The notes under the pieces were generated by a model. That model was not told the origin of the DNA. It made no database searches and worked only from the letters and a program-made list of their open reading frames with translations. A stretch of DNA of 21,983 bases from an uncultured Planctomycetaceae bacterium (lineage in GTDB: Bacteria > Planctomycetota > Planctomycetia > Pirellulales > UBA1268): contig CAISKG010000237.1 of NCBI GenBank assembly GCA_903885855.1, forward strand, positions 1 through 21,983. The letters run 5' to 3'. The translations under genes were made by a program, and so were the position numbers. Below are positions 7,458 to 14,075 of the stretch, piece after piece (position 1 is the stretch's first letter; each line of letters opens with the position of its first letter).

Positions 7458-7892
7458 ATGAAGACGTTCATGGCGAAGCCCGGCGAGGTCGAGCAGCAGT
7501 GGTGGCTCGTCGACGCCACCGACAAGCGCGTCGGCCGACTGGCGAGCGAGATCGCCATGATCCTCATGGGCAAGCACCGGCCTACCTTCACGCCGCACGT
7601 CGACACCGGCGATTTCGTCGTCGTCGTCAACGCCGAGAAGGTGCAGTTCAGCGGCAAGAAGTGGCAGCAGAAGATCTACCGCTGGTACACGGGTTACCAG
7701 GGATTGAAGACCGAGACCGCCGCCGAGCGGCTCGAGCACAAGCCCGAGTCGATCCTCGAGGAGGCGGTGCGCCGCATGCTCCCCAAGACGCGACTCGGGC
7801 GCCACATGCTCGACAAGCTCAAGGTCTACGCCGGCCCCGAGCATCCCCACCAGGCGCAGGCGCCCCGGCCCCTCGAGCTGACGGCGCGGTGA
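7458..7892 (+). CDS. rplM: 50S ribosomal protein L13 (uL13)
   Basis: A 144-residue protein beginning MKTFMAKPGEVEQQWWLVDA, with the family blocks VGRLASEIAMILMGKHRPTF, GDFVVVVNAEKVQFSGKK, KIYRWYTGYQGLK (usually K-Y-RHTGYPGGLK), AVRRMLPKTRLGRHMLDKLKVYAG and a C-terminal HPHQAQAP. Length is the usual 140-150. L13 is an early-assembly protein of the large subunit. The ATG at 7458 has no obvious Shine-Dalgarno (the upstream bases are A/C-rich), which is common in this phylum. It is followed 115 bases later by rpsI, the conserved uL13-uS9 pair. Confidence 0.97.
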   Translation: MKTFMAKPGEVEQQWWLVDATDKRVGRLASEIAMILMGKHRPTFTPHVDTGDFVVVVNAEKVQFSGKKWQQKIYRWYTGYQGLKTETAAERLEHKPESILEEAVRRMLPKTRLGRHMLDKLKVYAGPEHPHQAQAPRPLELTAR

Positions 7893-8007
7893 GTCCCGCG
7901 GAAGCCGGGGGATGACCCCGGCGACGCACCGCCCCCCGCGGGCGGACGCACGATCGACAGCGGCAGCAGAAACAGCGAGCGAACCAGGAAGCGACGAGGA
8001 TTTCGCG

Positions 8008-8427
8008 ATGGCCGAGCAGGCGACCAAGAGTGTCCGGGGCAACGGCGACGTGCTCGCCACGGGGCGGCGCAAGACGGCGGTGGCGCGCGTGCGGATGCGC
8101 CCCGGCAACGGCACCATCACCGTCAACGGTCGCGAGCTCGGCGCGTATTTCCCGGCCATCAAGGATCGCATCCAGGTGTCGGGGGCGCTCGAGCAGGTCG
8201 GGCGGCAGTCGTCGGTGAACGTCGACATCACGGTCGACGGGGGCGGCCCCGCGGGGCAGGCGGGAGCCTGCCGCCTCGGCATCGCCCGGGCGCTCAAGGC
8301 GTTCGACGGGGAATTGGCCGAGCCGCTCCGCCAGGGCGGCCTGCTGACCCGCGACGGTCGCATGAAGGAGCGGAAGAAGTACGGCCTCCGCGGCGCCCGT
8401 CGCGGCACGCAGTTCTCCAAGCGCTGA
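8008..8427 (+). CDS. rpsI: 30S ribosomal protein S9 (uS9)
   Basis: A 139-residue protein. The ATG at 8008 was preferred over an in-frame ATG at 7912 because GAGGA lies seven bases upstream (7996-8000) and because the added 32 residues would be low-complexity Ala/Pro/Arg. Family blocks: ATGRRKTAVARVRMRPGNG near the N-terminus, ITVNGRELGAYFP, VNVDITVDGGGPAGQAGACR (the G-GxxGQxGAxRxGIARAL region) and the C-terminal RRGTQFSKR tail, whose last Arg contacts P-site tRNA. Cotranscribed with rplM. The ~115-base spacer between them holds nothing recognisable apart from the ribosome site. Confidence 0.97.
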   Translation: MAEQATKSVRGNGDVLATGRRKTAVARVRMRPGNGTITVNGRELGAYFPAIKDRIQVSGALEQVGRQSSVNVDITVDGGGPAGQAGACRLGIARALKAFDGELAEPLRQGGLLTRDGRMKERKKYGLRGARRGTQFSKR

Positions 8428-8736
8428 CCCCGGCCGGGCCCCGCCCGCCGTCGTTCCGCGTCCGGCGGGATCGGCGGCACCAGGCCCGCCGGCAACGGTT
8501 TTCGCCGGTCGGAGGCGAGCGCCGCGGCTCCGCGGGCGCCGTTGCGACCGGCACCATCGCCGCGACCGGCAATCCTGGGGCAGCCTCTGCGGATTTCCCC
8601 CCCCGGGATCCGAAGGCATACTACGGGTGTGCCGACCGCGGCCTGTGGGGCCGCGGCCGACGCGGGTGTCGTTCCCGCGTTCCACCCGTTCACCTTCCCG
8701 GGCCCGCCTCGCCCCGGGTCAAGAAGGGTATGTGCC
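8428..8736. other. Non-coding gap between rpsI and the Gly/Met-rich gene
   Basis: Just over 300 bases without a supported gene. GGCGGG (about 8465-8470) can pair with CCCGCC (about 8486-8491) shortly after rpsI, with a GGTTTT run a few bases later, a possible but imperfect terminator. A CATACT at 8617-8622 is a possible -10 for the downstream gene but has no good -35. The AAGAAGG at 8721-8727 is a ribosome binding site for the gene at 8737. Nothing else is recognised. Confidence 0.5.
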
Positions 8737-9594
8737 ATGGCTCGCTCCTTCGTCGTCCCCGCTCTGGTCGCCCTCGCCCTCTTCGCCTCCTCGGCCCACG
8801 GCCGTGACGCCGGCGGGAAGACCGGCTCCACCACGGCGGCCGAGCCGCCGGTGGTGCGCGAGCTGTTCAGCGCGGAGGCCGAGGGCCTCGTCGAGATCCG
8901 CTTCATCGCCAACGACTCCCGCTCCGCGCAGGTGATCCTCAAGAACACCTCCGACAAGCCGCTGTCGCTCAAGATGCCGTCGGCGTTCGCCGCCGTGCCC
9001 GTGCTCGCCCAGATGGGCATGGGTGGCATGGGCGGCATGGGTGGCATGAACGGCATGGGCGGCGGCGGTATGGGTGGCGGCGGCATGGGCCAGGGCATGG
9101 GCGGTGGGTTCGGCGGCGGCGGCATGGGTGGCATGGGCGGCGGCGGCATGGGTGGCATGGGCGGCATGGGCATGGGCGGCATGCCCGCCGGCGGCGCCTT
9201 CTCGATCCCGCCGGAGAAGTCCAAGACCGTGAAGGTGACGACCGTCTGCCTCGAGCACGGCAAGAAGGAGCCGACCAACCGGATGAAGTACAAGCTCGTG
9301 GCGCTCGATTCCTTCTCCACCGATCCGGCGCTGCGGGCCATTCTCGAGGGACTCGGTCGTGGCGAGGTGACGCAGAAGGTCGCCCAGGCGGCGACCTGGC
9401 ACGTCGCCAACGGCCTCTCGTGGGAGCAGCTTGCCGCCAAGAAGATCGACCGCCTCGGCCGTCCCGACGACGCCTGGTTCACGCACGGCGAGCTGTCGCT
9501 CGCCCACCGTGTGGCCGCGGTGGCGGCGGAGCGGGCGGCGGCCGCCGCGGCCGAGACGCCGGCGGTGAGCGCGAGCCGCGAATTGGGCCGCTGA
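8737..9594 (+). CDS. Secreted planctomycete protein interrupted by a Gly/Met-rich tract, function unknown
   Basis: A 285-residue protein. The ATG at 8737 is preceded by AAGAAGG with nine-base spacing and begins a signal peptide (MARSFVVPALVALALFASS, cleavage near AHGRD). Residues 40-92 form a conserved-looking domain (VEIRFIANDSRSAQVILKN, then PLSLKMPSAFAAVPVLAQ) with the feel of an immunoglobulin-like strand set. Residues 93-149 are almost only Gly and Met in GMGG repeats. Residues 155-240 resume ordered sequence with VCLEHGKKEP, DSFSTDPALRAILEGLG and QAATWHVANGLSWEQLA. I recognise the architecture from planctomycete genomes but know no function. The Met-rich stretch could be a flexible linker or could bind copper or silver; both are speculation. 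It converges on the DUF1559 gene. Confidence 0.82.
   Translation: MARSFVVPALVALALFASSAHGRDAGGKTGSTTAAEPPVVRELFSAEAEGLVEIRFIANDSRSAQVILKNTSDKPLSLKMPSAFAAVPVLAQMGMGGMGGMGGMNGMGGGGMGGGGMGQGMGGGFGGGGMGGMGGGGMGGMGGMGMGGMPAGGAFSIPPEKSKTVKVTTVCLEHGKKEPTNRMKYKLVALDSFSTDPALRAILEGLGRGEVTQKVAQAATWHVANGLSWEQLAAKKIDRLGRPDDAWFTHGELSLAHRVAAVAAERAAAAAAETPAVSASRELGR
9013..9183 (+). repeat. In-frame GGC/ATG codon repeat coding for a Gly/Met tract
   Basis: 57 codons made nearly only of ATG and GGN, in irregular units such as GGMGG, GMGGMGG and GGGGMGG, inside the secreted protein at 8737. The interruptions are one Asn, one Gln, one Phe. The DNA repeat is imperfect at third positions (GGC/GGT alternate), consistent with slippage followed by drift. 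It codes a low-complexity segment, not a CRISPR or minisatellite outside a gene. Confidence 0.85.
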
Positions 9595-9598
9595 ACGA

Positions 9599-9621
9599 GG
9601 GTCGGCCGGGCTCCCCGACCC
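9599..9621. terminator. Hairpin between convergent genes
   Basis: GGGTCGG (9599-9605) pairs with CCGACCC (9615-9621) around a nine-base loop in the 47-base gap between the Gly/Met-rich gene and the DUF1559 gene. A symmetrical position suggests a terminator usable from both sides; there is no T tract. Confidence 0.4.
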
Positions 9622-9641
9622 ACGCCGAACGGGTCCTGCGG

Positions 9642-10793
9642 CTACGGTGCGTCGGCCGATTCGCCCCCGGCTCGCGTCGCCAGCGCCCGCCACACCGCGG
9701 CGTCGACGTCGCTGCCGACGGAGCGGACGCTGCCGTCGAGCAGGGTGGCGTTGACGAGCCCCGGATGGTGGCTGCGGGCGGTGACCGCGGCACTGGTGGC
9801 GATGGTCCGCGAGGTGCCCTCGCGGCGGTTGGTCCAATCGCCGTCGAGCAGGGTGCCCCCGCCGGACAGGTCGAAGACCGTGTTGGGCGGGAACGCCGCG
9901 GTGAAACCCGACTGGTGCACGCGGCCATCCACCCACTCGGTGTGCCCGCTCTCGGTCTTGAGCGATCCGATCGTCGAGCCGGGCTGGGAGGGCGGCGGGA
10001 CGCTGGCCATGTCGGCGTCGCGCCGGTAGGGGGTCCAGGCCTTGACCTCGGCGAAGGCGACCGTGCGCGACAGGCCGTCGAGCACGTCGGCGGGGCCGAG
10101 GCGCCGGTTGACCACGAACACGCCGTCGCCGGTGGCGCCGGTGGCCGGGTCATGGATCAGCCACGTGCCGGCGTTGGCGGCGTAATTGAGCGGGTAATGG
10201 CGGGTCGTGCCGTCGACGCGCGGTCGGTCCTTCGGCTCGGACGGGCACAGCAGGGGGGGGATCCGCACCGAGGAGATCGGCGTCACGCCGTCGCCGAGCG
10301 TGGCCACGGAGTAGTCGACCGTGAGCTGCCGGGCGACGTCGGCCCCGATCACCGATTCCTCGAGGTACGGCAGGAGCCGCGCCTGCACCGACCAGGAGGA
10401 CGAGGCGGCCGGGTCGGCGTTCCACGTCGCCAGGTTCGGGTAGCGGCGCGCGGCGGTTTCGAGATTGGCCAGGCCGAGCGACCACTGCTTGAGGTGGTTC
10501 TGGCACTGCATCCTGCGGGCCGCCTCGCGGGCCGCCTGGACCGCCGGGAGGAGCAGCCCCACGAGCGTGCCCACGATGGCGATGACGACGAGCAATTCGA
10601 CGAGCGTGAATCCACCCCGGCCCGCCGCGGCGAGGCGGCCGCCGCCGGACCGGCGGCCCAGGTGACGGCGGCGCCGGCGAGCGCCAGCCAAACATTTGTT
10701 CCCCGGGACGTGGGGGATGGGCCCCGCAGGCGTACGCCCGATCCAGCGATCACTCGGGCTCACCACGGCGGGCGAAAGGTTTTCGGCTGGCAT
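9642..10793 (-). CDS. DUF1559 prepilin-like protein with H-x9-DG motif
   Basis: A 383-residue protein if it starts at ATG 10793. Type IV prepilin/pseudopilin leader: basic stretch then GFTLVELLVVIAIVGTLVGL (61-80), with G61/F62 as the prepilin peptidase site and E66 as the conserved Glu. DUF1559 body follows, with AVQAAREAARRMQCQNHLKQ (84-103), LLPYLEE, LLCPSEP, NYAANAGTW, and the C-terminal HPGLVNATLLDGSV, in which H343 and D353-G354 form the H-x9-DG motif. Such proteins are massively expanded in planctomycetes and are presumed pseudopilins or surface proteins; the individual roles are unknown. The 60-residue leader is long: a TTG at 10691 would give a more usual 26-residue leader, so the true start is uncertain. 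An upstream promoter and Fur-like repeat are described separately. Confidence 0.92.
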   Translation of the reverse strand: MPAENLSPAVVSPSDRWIGRTPAGPIPHVPGNKCLAGARRRRRHLGRRSGGGRLAAAGRGGFTLVELLVVIAIVGTLVGLLLPAVQAAREAARRMQCQNHLKQWSLGLANLETAARRYPNLATWNADPAASSSWSVQARLLPYLEESVIGADVARQLTVDYSVATLGDGVTPISSVRIPPLLCPSEPKDRPRVDGTTRHYPLNYAANAGTWLIHDPATGATGDGVFVVNRRLGPADVLDGLSRTVAFAEVKAWTPYRRDADMASVPPPSQPGSTIGSLKTESGHTEWVDGRVHQSGFTAAFPPNTVFDLSGGGTLLDGDWTNRREGTSRTIATSAAVTARSHHPGLVNATLLDGSVRSVGSDVDAAVWRALATRAGGESADAP

Positions 10794-10820
10794 GGGTGTG
10801 AAAAACCGCAGGCGCGATAT

Positions 10821-10835
10821 TGAGACTCAGTCTCG
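10821..10835. promoter_or_regulatory. 7-1-7 inverted repeat resembling a Fur-family operator
   Basis: TGAGACT-C-AGTCTCG: the arms match at six of seven positions around a central C at 10828. It fits the Fur-type skeleton TGAxAxT-n-AxTxTCA except for the last base. It lies immediately downstream of the minus-strand -10 candidate (10845-10850), in the predicted start of transcription of the DUF1559 gene, where a bound repressor would block initiation. The regulator itself is not in the window; Fur, Zur, Mur or PerR-like proteins are all possible. Confidence 0.45.
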
Positions 10836-10844
10836 ACAGGGATC

Positions 10845-10872
10845 ATTATTTCCACCTCCCGGATCGCGTCAA
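10845..10872 (-). promoter_or_regulatory. Candidate sigma70-type promoter for the DUF1559 gene
   Basis: On the minus strand TTGACG (plus 10867-10872), a 16-base spacer and AATAAT (plus 10845-10850), each five of six to consensus. This is the best promoter match in the window and lies in a locally AT-richer patch. Transcription would begin near 10838, about 45 bases before the ATG at 10793. Confidence 0.6.
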
Positions 10873-11215
10873 CTCTCGGCTTCGTCAGCGACGGCGAAAT
10901 CCGGGCATGGGCAAACCGTTGTCCCGCGGCGCTCGTACACGCGTGGGGGACGGGGCGGTCCGTCGGGGCCGGCGTCATCCGCCGCCGGCGGGGGAAAGGG
11001 GAGAGGTCGCCCACCGGATCGCCTTCGTGAGGGGGCCGACGGGGCGCCCCGAGGGGCCCCGGACGCGGAGTTTCGCCCGGTCCCGGGCCCCCTACACAAG
11101 CGGGAACTTGCCGTTACAACGTGGTGACAGCATCGTTGACGGGGGATTTCAGGCGACGCGAGACACCGCCGGCGGCGATCGCATCGTCCGGGCCAGGCAT
11201 ACCGAGGAACGATCC
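10873..11215. other. Gap upstream of the ABC exporter cluster
   Basis: About 340 bases between the DUF1559 promoter and the ABC ATPase start without a supported gene. It contains a self-complementary GGGGCGCCCC and a following GGGGCCCC (about 11040-11060), a TTGCCG near 11108 without a good -10, and a GAGGAA ribosome site at 11204-11209. The open frames on both strands here are Arg/Pro/Gly-rich and look like GC-driven chance frames. Confidence 0.5.
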
Positions 11216-12133
11216 ATGCAAGCACAGGCGGCGGGTGGCGGCGGGGCGGACGCGTCCCGGGAGGTCGTGGTGGAGGCCCGGAACCTGGCCAAGACCTACC
11301 GCGATTTCTGGGGCCGCAGCAAGAAGGTGGCCCTCAAGCCGCTCGACCTCGAGATCCGTCGCGGGGAGATCTTCGGTCTTCTCGGCCCCAACGGCTCGGG
11401 CAAGACGACGACGATGAAGCTGCTCCTCGGCCTGATCTTCCCCACCGGCGGCGAGGCCTTCGTCTTCGGCCGCGAGGCCACGGACGTCTCGAAGAACGAG
11501 CGCATCGGCTACCTCCCGGAGGAGTCGTACCTCTACAAGTTCCTCGACGCCGAGGAGACGCTCGACTTCTACGGCCGGCTCTTCGACATGCCCCCGGCCG
11601 AGCGCCGCGAGCGCGCCGCGGCCCTCATCAAGCGGGTGGGGCTCGAGCGCGACCGCAAGCGGCAGCTGAAGGAGTACTCCAAGGGCATGACGCGGCGCAT
11701 CGGCGTCGCCCAGGCGCTGATCAACGACCCCGACCTCGTGATCCTCGACGAGCCGACGAGCGGTCTCGACCCGATCGGCACGCGCGAGATGAAGGATCTG
11801 ATCATCGAGCTCAAGGAGAAGGGGAAGACGGTCATCATGTCGTCGCACCTCCTGGCCGACGTCGAGGACGTGTGCGACCGGATCGCGGTGCTCCATCAAG
11901 GCGAGCTCAAGGAGCTCGGCCGCGTCGAGGAACTCCTGCGCGTCTCCGACATCACCCAGATCCGCGCCAAGGGGCTCTCGGGCGCGGCGGCCGAGGAGAT
12001 CCGCGAGGTGCTCCGCCGCCACGGCGGCCAGGACATCGAGATCGGCAACCCGCGCACCACCCTGGAGGACCTGTTCCTCGACGTCGTGCGTGACACGGAG
12101 GCCCGGCCCGGCCGGCGGGCGCGGCAGGGCTGA
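11216..12133 (+). CDS. ABC transporter ATP-binding protein (ABC-2 exporter type)
   Basis: A 305-residue ATPase. The ATG at 11216 has GAGGAA six bases upstream. Walker A GPNGSGKTTT, Q-loop region GYLPEESYLYKFLDAEETL, signature YSKGMTRRIGVAQALI (usually LSxGMKQR), Walker B DLVILDEPTSGLDP and H-loop SSHLLADVEDVCD are all present. The fold after residue 230 carries the C-terminal extension with GxLKELGRVEELL typical of the CcmA/NatA-like subfamily that works with ABC-2 permeases. The first 18 residues are a Gly/Ala extension. The permease follows 82 bases downstream, so the two form an exporter; the cargo is unknown. Confidence 0.95.
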   Translation: MQAQAAGGGGADASREVVVEARNLAKTYRDFWGRSKKVALKPLDLEIRRGEIFGLLGPNGSGKTTTMKLLLGLIFPTGGEAFVFGREATDVSKNERIGYLPEESYLYKFLDAEETLDFYGRLFDMPPAERRERAAALIKRVGLERDRKRQLKEYSKGMTRRIGVAQALINDPDLVILDEPTSGLDPIGTREMKDLIIELKEKGKTVIMSSHLLADVEDVCDRIAVLHQGELKELGRVEELLRVSDITQIRAKGLSGAAAEEIREVLRRHGGQDIEIGNPRTTLEDLFLDVVRDTEARPGRRARQG

Positions 12134-12215
12134 CGGCAGGCCGTGACGGCGCCCGGCGGGCGGGCGACCGGCGGCGGGGACCGGGGGTGGCGACACGCGA
12201 GCGGGAAGACGGCAC

Positions 12216-14075
12216 ATGGTCTTGGAAGAGAGTATTCCGGCGTTCTCGCAGTGGATCGGTGGGGCGCTGGTCACCTACCTGTTCGCGGCCAGCCTGCTGG
12301 CGGTGATCGCGGGGGCGTTGGCGTGGCTGGTGCAGTCGTCGGTCCACGGCCCGTTGCAGGCGGGCGACCGCGTCTACCGCGGCGTGATCTCCGGGGTGGC
12401 CGATCTCCTGGCCATGTCGCCGCGCCGGATCTGGGCGCTGGCGCGGCTGGCCATCCAGGAGTCGCTGCGCCGCAACGTCCTGGTGGTGCTGGCGCTGTTC
12501 GCGCTCCTGATCGTGTTCGCGGGGTGGTTCCTCGATCCCACCAGCGTCAATCCGGGGAAGCTGTACCTCGGCTTCATCCTCTTCGCGACCAACGTCCTGG
12601 TGTGTCTGGTGACGCTCGTGCTCTCCGTCTTCAGCCTGCCGGCCGACTTCAAGGCCAAGGCGATCCAGACGGTCACCACCAAGCCCGTGCGCACCGGCGA
12701 GGTGGTGCTGGGCCGGTTCCTCGGTTTCGCGCTGGTGGGGACGGCGCTGTTGGCGGTGATGGGGGTCGTCGGCTGGGGCTTCGTCGTGCGGAGCGTCCAG
12801 CACGCCCACACCCTCGAGGCGGCGGACCTCGTCGAGATCAGCGACGACGCGGGGGCCGTCACGGGGCTCGAGGGGCGCACGAGCCTCGACCGCGGCCACC
12901 GCCACCGCGTCGAACTCGCCCCCGACGGCACCGGCCGCACCGACAACGTGCAGGGGCACTTCCACGAGGTCATCGCCGAGGGGGAGGGGGCCGCGCGCAC
13001 CTACCGGCTCGGCCCGCCCGAGGGGATCCTCGAGGCCCGCAAGCCCCTCCGCGGCCAGCTGACCTTCATCGACCGCGAGGGGGTGGCGACGAAGCGCGGG
13101 ATCAGCGTGGGCGCGGAGTGGTCCTACCGGTCGTACATCGAGGGGGGCAAGCTCGCCGCCGCGGTGTGGCTCTTCGACGGCGTGGACGAGGCGGATTACC
13201 CCGACGGCCTGCCGCTGGAGATGTTCGTCCGCGTCTTTCGCACCTACACCGGCAACATCGAGAAGGGGATCAGCGGCAGCGTGCGCGTCCGCAACCCGAG
13301 CACGAAGGTGCAGTCCGATCCGCGCTACTTCAACGCCAAGGAATTCACGATCGACCAGTGGCTCGTCCCCCGGACGCTGACCACCACCACCGCCGACGGC
13401 GGCACGCAGACAATCGACCTCTACCGCGACATCGTCGACCAGGGGCGGATCGAGGTCGTGCTGCAGTGCCTCGAGCCGGCGCAGTACTTCGGCGTCGCCC
13501 AGGCCGACTTCTACATCCGCCGCGGCAGCGGGTCGTTCGCGCTCAATTACCTGAAGAGCTGCCTGGGGATCTGGTTCTCGATGCTCCTGGTGACCGCGCT
13601 GGGGGTGATGTTCAGCACCTTCCTGGCCGGCCCGGTGGCCCTCCTGGCGACCGTGGCGGTGATCATGGTCGGCCTGTTCCGCGAGTTCATCGCCCGCCTC
13701 TACCACAGCCAGACCACCGGCGACATCTCGATCGCCAAGGACCTCGCCGCCGGCATCCCCGGCTCGGCGCCGGGCGGCGGCCCGATCGAGTCCTTTTACC
13801 GCCTCGTCACCCAGACCGCGATCACGCTTGAGCTCGAGCGGACGCCGCTGGTGCTGGCGATGAAGGCGGTCGACACGGTGCTGCTGGCGCCGATGCGGCT
13901 GGGATCGGAGCTGTTCCCCTCGCTCTCGGCCCTCGACACCAGTCATTTCATCGGGGGCGGATTCGACATCCCCGGCGACCTGATTCTCGCGCACGGCGCC
14001 GAGACGCTCGGGTTCCTCGTGGCCTTCTTCGTCATCGGATCGTTCTGCCTGCGGGCTCGTGAGGTGGCATCATGA
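12216..14075 (+). CDS. ABC-2 type permease with a large extracytoplasmic insert
   Basis: A 619-residue membrane protein. Membrane segments at about 17-40, 87-106, 116-140 and 166-191, then a soluble stretch from about 192 to 447, then segments at about 449-472 and 473-488 and a last one at 597-613. The block ALARLAIQESLRRNVLVVL (74-92) and TTKPVRTGEVVLGRFLGF (154-171) are the usual ABC-2 permease landmarks (the second is the lSKPvsRxexvlGKfxG motif). The roughly 255-residue insert has no family I recognise; it is rich in strand-like segments (TYRLGPPEG, QLTFIDREGV, AAVWLFDGVD, VFRTYTGNIEKG). Partner of the ATPase at 11216. Its TGA overlaps the ATG of the next gene (ATGA). Substrate unknown. 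Confidence 0.88.
   Translation: MVLEESIPAFSQWIGGALVTYLFAASLLAVIAGALAWLVQSSVHGPLQAGDRVYRGVISGVADLLAMSPRRIWALARLAIQESLRRNVLVVLALFALLIVFAGWFLDPTSVNPGKLYLGFILFATNVLVCLVTLVLSVFSLPADFKAKAIQTVTTKPVRTGEVVLGRFLGFALVGTALLAVMGVVGWGFVVRSVQHAHTLEAADLVEISDDAGAVTGLEGRTSLDRGHRHRVELAPDGTGRTDNVQGHFHEVIAEGEGAARTYRLGPPEGILEARKPLRGQLTFIDREGVATKRGISVGAEWSYRSYIEGGKLAAAVWLFDGVDEADYPDGLPLEMFVRVFRTYTGNIEKGISGSVRVRNPSTKVQSDPRYFNAKEFTIDQWLVPRTLTTTTADGGTQTIDLYRDIVDQGRIEVVLQCLEPAQYFGVAQADFYIRRGSGSFALNYLKSCLGIWFSMLLVTALGVMFSTFLAGPVALLATVAVIMVGLFREFIARLYHSQTTGDISIAKDLAAGIPGSAPGGGPIESFYRLVTQTAITLELERTPLVLAMKAVDTVLLAPMRLGSELFPSLSALDTSHFIGGGFDIPGDLILAHGAETLGFLVAFFVIGSFCLRAREVAS

Noticed and set aside
9013..9183. Possible CRISPR or minisatellite
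   Set aside because: The units are in-frame ATG/GGN codons with no regular spacer; it is a coding low-complexity tract.
7404..9623. 739-codon minus-strand frame with Pro/Met repeats
   Set aside because: Antisense to rplM, rpsI and the Gly/Met-rich gene; its repeats are the reverse image of the Gly/Met codons.
10760..11014. 84-codon minus-strand frame upstream of DUF1559
   Set aside because: It covers the promoter and operator candidates, has no motif, and lacks a ribosome site.
11038..11065. Self-complementary GGGGCGCCCC / GGGGCCCC cluster as a terminator or operator
   Set aside because: Such palindromes arise often by chance at this base composition, there is no T tract, and no gene ends nearby.
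11952..13994. 680-codon minus-strand frame opposite the ABC permease
   Set aside because: His/Arg/Gly/Glu low complexity without motifs; antisense to a real gene in very GC-rich DNA where stops are rare.
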